The position numbers were made by a program, and so were the translations under genes. The notes under the pieces were generated by a model. It was given only the letters and a program-made list of their open reading frames with translations, was not told the DNA's origin and made no database searches. Shown one piece after another: positions 53,361-63,600 of a stretch of 64,000 nucleotides of DNA (the stretch's first letter is position 1; every line of letters starts with the position of its first letter). The stretch is from Bradyrhizobium rifense (GTDB lineage Bacteria; Pseudomonadota; Alphaproteobacteria; Rhizobiales; Xanthobacteraceae), in assembly GCF_008123425.1 (NCBI RefSeq), contig NZ_VSSS01000052.1:1-64000 (forward strand). The letters are read 5' to 3'.

Positions 53361-53723
53361 ATGGATCGATTGAAGCTCTCGCTGAAGCTTGCGCTGCTCG
53401 CGGCGCCTCTCGTGCTGTCGAGTGGAAGTGCCATGGGGCGCGATGACGGCCGCTTCGCCGACTCGCCGCTAAAACCCTGGTTCGACAGCCTGCGCAGCCA
53501 TCTCGGTCCATGCTGTTCGGACGCCGACGGTGTTGCCGTGGCCGATCCTGACTGGGACTCGCACAATGGGCACTACCGGGTCCGTCTTGATGGGGAGTGG
53601 GTCGAGGTCCCCGACGAAGCCGTGATCACCGAGCCGAACCGCGCCGGCCGCACGATGGTCTGGCCGGTCAAGACGGCGTTCGGCGTTTCGATCCGCTGCT
53701 TCATGCCTGGCAGCATGATCTGA
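53361..53723 (+). CDS. Small exported protein with CCSDADG motif
   Basis: 120 residues from ATG 53361. A signal peptide (LKLSLKLALLAAPLVLSSGS) precedes a mature domain with WFDSLRSHLGPCCSDADGVA, WVEVPDEAVITEPNRAGRTM and a third Cys near the end (SIRCFMPGSMI). Such small cysteine-bearing exported proteins are common in Bradyrhizobium and methylotrophic relatives. The function is unknown. Confidence 0.65.
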   Translation: MDRLKLSLKLALLAAPLVLSSGSAMGRDDGRFADSPLKPWFDSLRSHLGPCCSDADGVAVADPDWDSHNGHYRVRLDGEWVEVPDEAVITEPNRAGRTMVWPVKTAFGVSIRCFMPGSMI

Positions 53724-53735
53724 CGCCGGTCGGCG

Positions 53736-54017
53736 TCACCGCTTGGCGGATTTGCGCTTTGAGCTCTTTTTGGTCGTCTTCTTCTTGGACGTCTTTTTCT
53801 TGGACGTCTTTTGCTTCGATGCCTTCTTCGGAACCTTCTTGCCCTTCGCGCGCGCTTCCGACAGACCGATCGCGATCGCCTGCTTGCGGCTCTTCACGCG
53901 TCCGCCGCGACCACCGGGTCCGCTCTTCGCAGTCCCCTTCTTGTAACGCCGCATCTCGCGCTCGACATCATTGCCGGCGCTGCGTGAGTAGCGGCGCTTC
54001 TTTGCCTTGCGTGCCAT
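53736..54017 (-). CDS. DUF6496 small lysine-rich protein
   Basis: 93 residues from ATG 54017. The core DVEREMRRYKKGTAKSGPGG followed by RVKSRKQAIAIGLSEAR is the DUF6496 signature. The tail is made of KKTSKKK/KKTTKKS repeats, so it is extremely basic and resembles nucleoid-binding proteins. The repeat is visible in DNA as the recurring GGACGTCTTTTTCTT. Confidence 0.7.
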   Translation of the reverse strand: MARKAKKRRYSRSAGNDVEREMRRYKKGTAKSGPGGRGGRVKSRKQAIAIGLSEARAKGKKVPKKASKQKTSKKKTSKKKTTKKSSKRKSAKR

Positions 54018-54090
54018 CAACTCTCTCCCTTCGCCTCGGAAGAGAACAGGAGTGCTGACGTAACGTTCCAAAGGGCTCCGGCCGCGCGCC

Positions 54091-54285
54091 TCAGAAGGAG
54101 TTCGCGAGTTCGATCTCCGCTTCGAGCACCTGGATGCGGCGCGCGGCTTCGGCAGAGGACAGCTCTCGATCGTATTGCGCAGGCTGGTAGGCCTCTTCGC
54201 TTAGCCGCTTCAGCCTCAAACCCTGCGATCGGGTCATCTGCTCCATGAGAAAAGCCTTGGCGTCGTATTTACCCTGAACCTGCAT
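54091..54285 (-). CDS. DUF3072-like small protein
   Basis: 64 residues. MEQMTRSQGLRLKRLSEEAY, then LSSAEAARRIQVLEAEIEL, resembles DUF3072 proteins (a short T-x-x-Q...L...A...L-x-x-x-E-A-x-x-R-I-x-x-L pattern). The role is unknown. It is divergent from the coiled-coil gene at 54347. Confidence 0.5.
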   Translation of the reverse strand: MQVQGKYDAKAFLMEQMTRSQGLRLKRLSEEAYQPAQYDRELSSAEAARRIQVLEAEIELANSF

Positions 54286-54346
54286 GTCCGCTCTCCATTC
54301 TGAATTCGTCGCTTGACTATATGTTCTTATTTTGTTCTAACAAGCC

Positions 54347-54610
54347 ATGGACAACAGAATTAATGAAATTCGACGTAAAATCAGCGCCTTGAGGCTGGAG
54401 ATGGCCGATGTCGAGGCGTCCGTCCGCGATCTCGTCAATCGCGATCGTGATTGCACTGAACGGGCCCAGGCGCAGATGGATCTGCGCCGGAAAATCAATC
54501 TGCTGATCGGTGAATGGAAGGCGGCTGGTGGTGGCGGGGTGTTGCCCGACATCCGCGACCGGGTGCGCCTTCGTCCGCTGAAGGGCGAGAGCAAGCCCGC
54601 GCGCCGTTGA
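54347..54610 (+). CDS. Small coiled-coil protein
   Basis: 87 residues (INEIRRKISALRLEMADVEA, RDCTERAQAQMDLRRKINLL). The first 60 residues are predicted coiled coil, followed by a Gly-rich turn and a basic tail. It heads a run of three small same-strand genes. No family recognised. The upstream region is AT-rich and probably holds the promoter. Confidence 0.55.
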   Translation: MDNRINEIRRKISALRLEMADVEASVRDLVNRDRDCTERAQAQMDLRRKINLLIGEWKAAGGGGVLPDIRDRVRLRPLKGESKPARR

Positions 54611-54643
54611 GACAGCCATGTAGGTGGCGGATGGAGGCAGGCG

Positions 54644-54853
54644 GTGGAGGAAGACCCGGACGCCTACCGGATTCTGAAACTGCGCGCCGAGATCCTCGAA
54701 TTGGGCTCCGCGATCCGGCAGTTGCAGCGTGAGGGCCTCGACGATGCCGCAGCCCAGCTCCTGATTACACGCAAGCGGGCGCGGCTCGACCACCTCGTGA
54801 AGACAGACTCCGCAAATCGCCGCCTTAACATCACTGACATCCGACGCAGCTAA
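54644..54853 (+). CDS. Small helical protein
   Basis: 69 residues from GTG 54644 (GGAGGC upstream). RILKLRAEILELGSAIRQLQ followed by AAQLLITRKRARLDHLVKT suggests a helical hairpin. It starts 33 bases after the preceding small gene. The function is unknown. Confidence 0.5.
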   Translation: MEEDPDAYRILKLRAEILELGSAIRQLQREGLDDAAAQLLITRKRARLDHLVKTDSANRRLNITDIRRS

Positions 54854-54888
54854 AGCGGTCGCGCAACGCGACATGCCGGAGCTCGTCC

Positions 54889-55089
54889 ATGCCGGATGCC
54901 GAAACGGCCGCCCTGCTGCGGGCGGTGCTCGATGAAGTCTGTGCCGACCTTGCGCCGTCCGAAATGGCGACGCGCGAACGAATTGCCGCACGACTGAGTG
55001 ATCTTGTTCGATCGGGGCAATGTTCAGTTGACGATCTGAGGCGGGCCGGCCGGGATACTCTAACCCGCGGACCGACCATGTGGCCCTGA
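54889..55089 (+). CDS. Small helical protein
   Basis: 66 residues (AALLRAVLDEVCADLAPSEM, TRERIAARLSDLVRSG). Proteins with this E-x-A-x-R-x-x-I-A-x-x-L pattern are frequent small hypotheticals in Bradyrhizobium. It is the last of the three-gene run; the ribosome site is weak. Confidence 0.5.
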   Translation: MPDAETAALLRAVLDEVCADLAPSEMATRERIAARLSDLVRSGQCSVDDLRRAGRDTLTRGPTMWP

Positions 55090-55114
55090 GAGGATGTTCG
55101 AGCATCCAAGCAAA

Positions 55115-55136
55115 AGGCCCCGCTCTCGCGGGGCCT
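55115..55136 (-). terminator. Terminator of the small exported protein gene
   Basis: AGGCCCCGC-TCTC-GCGGGGCCT is a perfect 9-bp stem. On the minus strand it is followed by TTTT and sits 15 bases after the stop of the gene at 55151. Confidence 0.7.
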
Positions 55137-55150
55137 GAGCTCTGTCGAGC

Positions 55151-55393
55151 TTACTTGGTGTTGCTCGGGGCGCTCTTGTTGTTCGTCATGGCGCCGCCCT
55201 GATCGGAACCGGTGCCAGAGCTGCCCTGACCAGAGGCGTCGCTGCCCTTGGACTTCGTGTTGGCGCCTGTTGTCTGCGAGGACGAAGTCGATGAATCATG
55301 CTTGGCTTTGTGCGACTTGGCCTGCGCGGCGAAGGGCGCGGCGGCGAGGCCGGTTGCCAACATCACGGCGAGAGTGAGCTTGGTCGTGTTCAT
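55151..55393 (-). CDS. Small exported Ser/Thr/Gly-rich protein
   Basis: 80 residues from ATG 55393. The signal peptide MNTTKLTLAVMLATGLAAAP then FAAQAKS is clear. The mature part is low-complexity (STSSSQTTGANTKSKGSDAS, GSDQGGAMTNNKSAPSN), likely disordered. A hairpin terminator follows. The function is unknown. Confidence 0.6.
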   Translation of the reverse strand: MNTTKLTLAVMLATGLAAAPFAAQAKSHKAKHDSSTSSSQTTGANTKSKGSDASGQGSSGTGSDQGGAMTNNKSAPSNTK

Positions 55394-55489
55394 GCGCGGG
55401 AACTCCCTGAGTTGAATTGACGCAGGCAGCCAACCGCTATTCGCCGCGGGAGTTCCGAACAATACACCGCATTGCGCTTCACTCGCGCT

Positions 55490-55759
55490 TCAAGATTCCT
55501 TGTCCTCGTTGAGGATGAACACGACCCCCGTGAGGGCGGCGCCGATGGCAAACGTCGTCACCATCGTGCCGACAAAGACGAAGGCTGCCGCACGGCCGCC
55601 ATGATTCAGCAATTCTGCGACCGCGGGATTGGCCAGAATGAGCGCGAGCGTGAAGGTCAGACCGAGTGCAGCGCCCATCATCGCATGCGTCATCAGTTTG
55701 ATGATTCCGGCGGGAGAGATCAGACTTGGCGACCCGTTTGGCGACTTTTTTGCGCGCAT
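55490..55759 (-). CDS. Small two-helix membrane protein
   Basis: 89 residues from ATG 55759. Two hydrophobic helices (MGAALGLTFTLALILA and AAAFVFVGTMVTTFAIGAAL) flank a short loop with LLNHGG. The start is ATG rather than the upstream TTG 55786. No family recognised. Confidence 0.5.
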   Translation of the reverse strand: MRAKKSPNGSPSLISPAGIIKLMTHAMMGAALGLTFTLALILANPAVAELLNHGGRAAAFVFVGTMVTTFAIGAALTGVVFILNEDKES

Positions 55760-55901
55760 GGAACTGCCGATCGATCTGGCATTCAAACGCCCGCCTTAGC
55801 CGCGGGTTCCATCGCGCATGAAGGAATTGTCATGACCCGCTTCATCCGACGTTCATGCCGACCTTGCGAGGATGAACGCCATCAACACGGGAACATTTGA
55901 T

Positions 55902-56123
55902 ATGGGCAAGGTGGTCTTTCTCTATCGCTCGCTGGCCTACCGTAACGCGGCGGCCGACATGTTGCGCAAGGCACGCAAGCTGCCGCGCGGTGCGGAGCGC
56001 AGCGCGGCTCGCCGCTACGCGACGGCATTGCGCGATCTCGCGCAGACGGAAGCCTGGCTCGAAGGGCGCGTCTCCGATGAACCGCGGCCGATGTTACGGC
56101 TGAAGGTCGCTGCGTCGCGCTAA
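55902..56123 (+). CDS. Small basic helical protein
   Basis: 73 residues from ATG 55902 (ATG 55872 is an in-frame alternative). VVFLYRSLAYRNAAADMLRK, then ERSAARRYATALRDLAQTEA, WLEGR. It is arginine-rich and helical, vaguely like the ENVRRYR family. Its stop overlaps the convergent kinase stop. Confidence 0.5.
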   Translation: MGKVVFLYRSLAYRNAAADMLRKARKLPRGAERSAARRYATALRDLAQTEAWLEGRVSDEPRPMLRLKVAASR

Positions 56124-57613
56124 CCCGACGCGCGCTGAAGTTCGGGAGAGGTGCTGGCCTCGAACTTGTCCTGCGGCGCCGATGTTGCCGAGCTCTTGCG
56201 AGTCAACGGCACATCGAGACGGCACAACAGGCCCTCTGAACGCCAATCGAACTGCGCCTGTCCGCCGAGCTGGGATTCGACACTGGCCAGCAGGCTTCTT
56301 GTGCCGAAGCCACGTGATTTCGGCGTCCTGACCAGCGGCCCTCCGGTCTCCTCCCAGGTCAAGATGAGGAGATCGTTCTCGGCCTGCCAGCTGATCGCGA
56401 GCCGCCCCGACCGGGTCGAAAGCGCGCCGTACTTGGCAGAATTGGTGAAGAGCTCGTGCAGCGCCAGCGCCAGTGTCTGGGCTGTCGCCGGCAGCAACTG
56501 CACTTCGGGACCCGCAAGCTTGATCTGCCCGCCGAGCGAATAGGGCGCAAGCTCTTCCTCGATCAGCTTGGAGAGCTCGGCGCCTTGCCAGCTCGATAGC
56601 GACAGGATGGTGTGCACGCGCGCGAGCGCATTGATGCGCCCCTCGACGGCACTGACGTAAGCCTTGACCTCGTCGGCGCGGGTGAGACGCACGATCGACT
56701 GCGCCAGCGCCAGCGCATTCTTGGCGCGGTGATCGACTTCGCGCGCCAGCAGGTTCTGCCGTTCCTCGGCGCGCTTGCGTTCGGTGATATCGACCGTGAC
56801 GCCGCTCACCCGCACCACGCGACCGCCCGGATCCACCGTTGCGGCCGCCGTGCCGACGCACCAGCGCACCTCGCCATTGGGCCGGCAGACGCGAAATTCT
56901 CCTTCATAGGCGTGGGCGCCGGTATTGAACGCGGCAATCGCCTGGCCGAACTGGTCGACGTCATCCGGGTGCAGCAGCGCCTGGATATTGGCCGAGGTGA
57001 CGTTGAACGTCTCCGGCGTCACGCCAAAGATGCGGTACTGGCCATCGTCCCACATCCAGTCGCCGTTGACCCAGTCCCAGTCCCAGGATCCCATCTTGCC
57101 AGCGGCGATCGCCATGCTGCGCCGCTCTTCGCTCTCGCGCAGCTTTGCGGTGGAGTTTTCCAGCTCGGCCGTGCGGGCGCGGACGCGATCCTCGAGATCC
57201 TGGTTCAGCCGCTCGAGCTCGCGCGTCTTGCGGTACAGCTCGGCAAACACCTTGACCTTGGCGCGTAGCACTTCCGGCACGACGGGAACCGGAACGTAAT
57301 CGACCGCGCCCATCTCGTAGCCGCGCAGCCGGTCGATGTCGCTGACCTGGATCGCCGAGATGAAGATCATCGCGGTCTTCTGGAAGCGCGGATGCTCGCG
57401 GATCATCGCCGCGAGCTCGAAGCCGTCGAGCTCGGGCATGCAGACGTCGACCAGGATCACCGCGATCTCGGTCTTGAGCAGCACCTCCAGCGCGTCGCGT
57501 CCGGACGAGGCGATCACGAGGTTCTCGCCGAGTTCCTTCAAGATCACCTCATAGGCGAGCAGCTTGGCCGGCTGGTCGTCGACGAGGAGGATATTGACCT
57601 TTTCGTGGTCCAT
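56120..57613 (-). CDS. Receiver-PAS-HWE/HisKA_2 sensor kinase
   Basis: 497 residues from ATG 57613. It has a receiver domain (INILLVDDQPAKLLAYEVIL-like start, ILVDVCMPELDG with the phospho-Asp), a short coiled coil, and a PAS domain (GSWDWDWVNGDWMWDDGQYR, FRVCRPNGEVRWCVG). The histidine kinase has a LLAREVDHRAKNALALAQSI H-box, ALALHELFTNSAKYGALS and GFGTRSLL, the HWE/HisKA_2 type common in rhizobia. It starts 13 bases after the stop of the giant hybrid kinase and is very probably in its operon, so the two may form one phosphorelay. Confidence 0.9.
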   Translation of the reverse strand: MDHEKVNILLVDDQPAKLLAYEVILKELGENLVIASSGRDALEVLLKTEIAVILVDVCMPELDGFELAAMIREHPRFQKTAMIFISAIQVSDIDRLRGYEMGAVDYVPVPVVPEVLRAKVKVFAELYRKTRELERLNQDLEDRVRARTAELENSTAKLRESEERRSMAIAAGKMGSWDWDWVNGDWMWDDGQYRIFGVTPETFNVTSANIQALLHPDDVDQFGQAIAAFNTGAHAYEGEFRVCRPNGEVRWCVGTAAATVDPGGRVVRVSGVTVDITERKRAEERQNLLAREVDHRAKNALALAQSIVRLTRADEVKAYVSAVEGRINALARVHTILSLSSWQGAELSKLIEEELAPYSLGGQIKLAGPEVQLLPATAQTLALALHELFTNSAKYGALSTRSGRLAISWQAENDLLILTWEETGGPLVRTPKSRGFGTRSLLASVESQLGGQAQFDWRSEGLLCRLDVPLTRKSSATSAPQDKFEASTSPELQRASG

Positions 57614-57626
57614 TCTCGGATCCAAC

Positions 57627-60600
57627 TCAGCGGTGCAGCCACATGCGGATCGCAAGCAGCAATTGATCGGTGTTGACGGGTTTGGCGAGGTAGTCGGACG
57701 CACCGGCTTCCAGGCATTTTTCGCGATCGCCCTTCATCGCCTTCGCCGTCAGTGCGATGATCGGCAGGCGCAGGAAGGCCGGATTTTCCCGGATCACGCC
57801 GATGGTCTGATACCCATCCATCTGCGGCATCATGATGTCCATCAGCACGATGGCGATTTCCGGGTTGGATTCGACCAGCGTCACCGCCTCGCGGCCGGTG
57901 GTCGCCGTCAGCACCTTCATGCCGCGCCGTTCCAGCACGCTCGACAGCGCGAAGATGTTGCGGGCGTCGTCGTCGACCAGCAGCGCAGTCTTGCCGATCA
58001 AATCCTCGTCGGAACTGTTCAGCTTCTCCAGCATGCGCTGCTTCTCGACCGGCAGCTCCGTGATCACGCGATGCAGGAACAATGCGGTCTCGTCGAGCAG
58101 GCGTTCGGGCGATTCCACGCCCTTGACCACGATGCTGCGCGCCATGGTGTGAAGTTCCGCATCCTCTTCCGCAGAGAGCTCGCGGCCGGTGAACACCACC
58201 ACGGGAACGTTCGACAGCGTGTCGTCGCGACGGATCTGCTCCAGCACCTCGAAGCCGCTCATGTCGGGCAGCCTGAGGTCGAGCACCACGCAATCACAGG
58301 GCGCCTCGCGCAGGGTCGAGAGCGCGCCGGCACCGGTGTCGGTGGTCACGATCTCGATGTCATCGTGATGCAGCAGCTCGCGGATCGACAGCTGCTCGGC
58401 CTCGTTGTCTTCGACGATCAGGAGCCGCTTGCGCCGCGGCCGCGCATATTCCTTGATCTGCGTCAGTGCCGCGGCGACGCCCTCGGTCGTCGTCGGCTTG
58501 TTGACGAAGGAGAAGGCGCCGCGGGCCAGCGCATGCTGGCGGTCCTCGTCGAGCGTGATGATCTGCACCGGAATGTGGCGCGTCAGCGGGTTGTGCTTGA
58601 GCTGGCTCAGCACCGTCCAGCCGAGCATATCGGGCAGGAACACATCGAGCGAGACGGCCCTCGGCTGATACTGTTTTGCGAGTTCGAGCGCCTCCGCGCC
58701 GCGCGCGGCGACCAGGACCTTGAAACCCTTGTCGCGCGCGAGGTCGACCAGGATGCGCGCATAATGCGGGTCGTCCTCGACGATAAGCAGGATGCTGTCG
58801 CCGGGTTCGAGATTGAGCCGGTCGTCGGGCAGCTGCTCGATGACGCGCTGCTGTTCCGGCGCGGCGGGCTGGAGTGCCAGCGGCTGGTTGTGTTGCTGCG
58901 GCCCAGGTGTTGCGCGTGGCGCGAGCGTCGGGCCGGAATATTTCAGCGGCAGATACAGCGTGAAGGTCGAGCCCTTGCCCGGCGAGCTGCGCAGGTGGAT
59001 TTCGCCGCCGAGCAGGCTCGCAAGTTCGCGGCTGATGGCAAGGCCAAGGCCGGTGCCGCCGTATTTGCGGCTGGTGCCGGCGTCCGCCTGCTGGAATGCC
59101 TCGAAGATCAGCTTCTGCTTCTCGAGGGGAATACCGATGCCGGTATCGGAGACCTCGAAGGCGATCACGGCCGGCGCGGAGTTCAGCACCGGATGATCCG
59201 TGCCCCAACCGCCGAGCGCGCCGGCGACGTTGAGCCGCACTTCGCCTTCACCGGTAAACTTGAAGGCGTTGGAGAGCAGGTTCTTCAGCACCTGTTGCAG
59301 GCGCTTGGAGTCGGTGACGATGCTGCGTGCGAGGTTCGGATCGACGTCGATCTTGAACGACAGATTGCGGTTCTCCGCCTCGTGCCGGAACGGCCGTCCG
59401 ACCGTCTCAAGCAGGTTGGCGGTGAGGATTTCCTCGGCGTCAACCGTCACCGTGCCGGACTCGATCTTGGAAAGATCGAGAATGTCGCTGATGAGGTTCA
59501 ACAGGTCGGTGCCGGCACCGTGGATGGTGCGGGCGAATTCGACCTGCTTGCCCGTGAGGTTGCCATCCGGATTGTCGGTGAGCTGTTGTCCCAGGATCAG
59601 GATCGAGTTCAGCGGCGTGCGCAGCTCGTGGCTCATATTGGCCAGGAATTCGGACTTGTACTTCGAGGTCAGCGCGAGCTCGGTTGCCTTTTCCTCGAGC
59701 GCGCGGCGGGCCTGCTCGATCTCCTGGTTCTTGCGCTCGACCTCGACGTTGCGCTCGGCGAGCTGCTGCGCCTTCTGCTCGAGCTGGTCGTTGGTCTGCT
59801 GCAATTCGCGCTGCTGGGTCTGGAGCTCGCCGGCGAGCTGTTGCGACTGCTTGAGCAGGCCTTCGGTCTGCATCGTTGCTTCGATCGAATTGAGCACGAT
59901 GCCGATGGAGTCGGTGAGCTGCTCCAGGAAGGTCATCTGCGAGGTCGTGAACGAGGCGAGCGAGGCGAGCTCGATCACCGCCTTGACCTGGCCCTCGAAC
60001 AGCACCGGCAGCACCACGAGGTTCTTCGGGGCGACGCGGAGCAGCGCCGAGTTGATGGGTACCACGTCGGCGGGAATATCCGAGACCACGCGCGGGCGCC
60101 GGTCGATTGCACACTGGCCGATCAGGCCGTCGCCGAACGGAAGCACGCGCTGATAGGGATAGACGCCGTCGCCGGCATAGGAGGCAAGCAGCAGCAACTG
60201 CGGATTGTCCTCGTTCTCGACCTGGTAGATCACGCCAGTATGCGCGTTGACCAGCGGCGACAGCTCGGTCAGCAGCAGCCGGCCGACGGTCGCGAGATCG
60301 CGCTGGCCCTGCAGCATATTGGTGAATTTGGCGAGGTTGGTCTTCAGCCAGTCCTGCTCGGTGTTCACGTCCGTCGTCAGACGGAGGTTCGTGATCATCG
60401 TGTTGATGTTATCTTTCAGCTCGGCCACTTCGCCGCGGGCATCGACCTGGATCGATCGAGTCAAATCGCCCTTGGTCACGGCGGTCGCGACTTCTGCGAT
60501 CGCGCGCACCTGCGAGGTGAGGTTGGCCGCGAGCAGGTTGACGTTGCCGGTGAGATCCTTCCAGGTGCCGGCCGCACCGGGCACGTCGGCCTGACCGCCC

Positions 60601-63600
60601 AGCCGTCCCTCGACGCCGACCTCGCGCGCCACCGACGTCACCTGGTCGGCGAAGGTTGCGAGCGTCTCCGTCATGTTGTTGATGGTATCGGCGAGCGCCG
60701 CCACCTCGCCCTTCGATTTCACGGTGAGATTTTGTTTCAAATCACCGTTCGCAACAGCGGTCACCACCTTGACGATGCCGCGGACCTGCTCGGTGAGGTT
60801 CGCCGCCATGAAGTTGACGGTGTCGGTGAGGTCCTTCCAGGTGCCGGCGACGCCAGGCACCTGGGCCTGACCGCCGAGCTCGCCTTCGGTGCCGACCTCG
60901 CGCGCAACGCGGGTGACTTCGCCGGCGAACGCATTGAGCTGGTCCACCATGGTGTTGATGGTGTTTTTCAGCTCGAGGATTTCACCCTTCACGTCCACGG
61001 TGATCTTGCGGGACAAGTCGCCGCGCGCCACTGCGGTCGTCACTTCGGCGATGTTGCGGACCTGCGTGGTGAGGTTCGCGGCCAGCAGGTTGACGTTGTC
61101 GGTGAGGTCCTTCCAGGTGCCGCCAACGCCGGGCACGACGGCCTGACCGCCGAGCCGGCCTTCGGTGCCGACCTCGCGCGCCACGCGCGTCACTTCGGCC
61201 GCGAAGGAGCGGAGCTGCTCGACCATCGTGTTCAAGGTGTCCTTGAGCAGCAGGATCTCGCCGCGCACGTCCACCGTGATCTTCTTCGACAAATCGCCGC
61301 CGGCGATCGCGGTCGCGACCTCGGCGATGTTGCGGACCTGGGCCGTCAGGTTCGAGGCCATGAAGTTGACGTTGTCGGTGAGGTCCTTCCAGGTGCCGGC
61401 GACGCCTGGCACTTCCGCCTGGCCGCCGAGCTTGCCTTCGGTGCCGACCTCGCGCGCCACGCGCGTGACTTCGCCGGCGAAACCGTTGAGCTGGTCCACC
61501 ATGGTGTTGATGGTGTTCTTGAGCTCGAGGATTTCGCCCTTCACGTCCACGGTGATCTTGCGGGACAAGTCGCCGCGCGCCACGGCGGTCGTCACTTCGG
61601 CGATGTTACGAACCTGGGCAGTGAGGTTGCCCGCCATCGAGTTGACGGAGTCCGTGAGGTCTTTCCAGGTGCCGGCAACGCCGGGCACGTTGGCCTGACC
61701 GCCGAGGCGGCCTTCGGTGCCGACCTCGCGCGCCACGCGCGTCACTTCGCCCGCGAAGCGGTTGAGCTGGTCCACCATCGTGTTCAGCGTGTCCTTCAGC
61801 TGAAGGATCTCGCCGCGCACGTCCACCGTGATCTTGCGCGAGAGGTCGCCGCCGGCGATGGCGGTCGCGACCTCGGCGATGTTTCGGACCTGGGCGGTCA
61901 GGTTGCCCGCCATCGAGTTGACGTTGTCGGTGAGGTCTTTCCAGGTGCCGGCGACCCCCGTCACCTGCGCCTGACCACCGAGCTTGCCTTCGGTGCCGAC
62001 CTCGCGCGCGACGCGCGTGACTTCGCCGGCGAAGGCGTTGAGCTGGTCGACCATGGTGTTGAGCGTTTCCTTCAGCTGAAGGATCTCACCCGAGACGTTC
62101 ACCGTGATCTTCTTCGACAAATCGCCCTTGGCGACGGCCGTGGCGACTTCGGCGATGTTGCGGACCTGGCCGGTCAGGTTCGAGGCCATCGAGTTGACCG
62201 AGTCCGTCAGATCCTTCCAGGTGCCTGCGACACCGCGCACCTGGGCCTGGCCGCCGAGCTTGCCTTCAGTGCCGACCTCCCGCGCGACGCGCGTGACTTC
62301 GCCGGCGAAGGCGTTGAGCTGGTCCACCATGGTGTTGATGGTGTCCTTCAGCTCCAGAATCTCGCCGCGCACGTCCACGGTGATCTTCTTCGACAAGTCG
62401 CCGCCGGCGACCGCCGTCGTCACCTCGGCGATGTTGCGAACCTGCGCGGTCAGGTTCGACGCCATCGAGTTGACGCTCTCGGTCAAGTCCTTCCAGGTGC
62501 CGGCGACGCCGAGCACGTTGGCCTGGCCGCCCAGCCGGCCTTCGGTACCGACCTCGCGCGCCACGCGCGTGACTTCGCCGGCGAAGGCATTGAGCTGGTC
62601 CACGCAGGTGTTGAGCGTTTCCTTCAGCTGAAGGATCTCGCCCGAGACGTTCACGGTGATCTTCTTCGACAAATCGCCGCCCGCGATCGCGGTCGCGACG
62701 TCGGCGATGTTGCGGACCTGCGCGGTCAGGTTCGACGCCATGAAGTTGACGTTGTCGGTGAGGTCCTTCCAGGTGCCGGCCACACCGGGCACCTGCGCCT
62801 GGCCGCCGAGCTTGCCTTCGGTGCCGACTTCGCGCGCGACGCGCGTCACTTCGGAGGCGAACGAGTTGAGCTGGTCCACCATGGTGTTGATGGTGTCCTT
62901 CAGCTCCAGAATTTCGCCGCGCACGTCCACCGTGATCTTGCGGGACAAGTCGCCGCGCGCCACCGCGGTCGTCACGTTGGCGATGTTGCGAACCTGTGCG
63001 GTGAGGTTACCGCACATCGCGTTGACGGAGTCGGTGAGGTCCTTCCAGGTGCCGGCGACGCCGGGCACGATGGCCTGGCCGCCGAGCTTGCCGTCGGTGC
63101 CGACCTCGCGCGCCACGCGCGTCACTTCGGAAGCGAAGGAGCGCAGCTGATCCACCATCGTATTGATGGCTTCCTTGAGCTGAAGGATTTCGCCGCGGAC
63201 GTCGACCGTGATCTTCTTGGACAAGTCGCCGTTGGCGACCGCGATCGTCACCTCGGCGATGTTGCGAACCTGGTTGGTCAGGTTGTTCGCCATCGAGTTG
63301 ACGCTCTCGGTCAGGTCTTTCCAGACACCGGTCACTTCCGGCACCTGGGCTTGGCCGCCGAGCTTGCCTTCGGTACCGACCTCGCGCGCGACGCGCGTCA
63401 CCTCGGAGGTGAAGACGCCGAGCTGCTTGATCATCGTGTTGACGATGGTCGCCGATTGCAGGAATTCGCCGCGGAGCGGGCGCCCCTCGACGTCGAGCTT
63501 GACGGTCTGCAGCAGGTCGCCCTGCGCCACGGCCGCGACCGCGCGGGTCACCTCGCGCGTCGGCCACAACAGGTCGTCGATCAGCGTGTTGACGGAGCCT

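Noticed and set aside
60369..63404. CRISPR-like or satellite repeat array
   Set aside because: The 276-bp period is a whole number of codons in one long protein; there are no spacers and no Cas genes.
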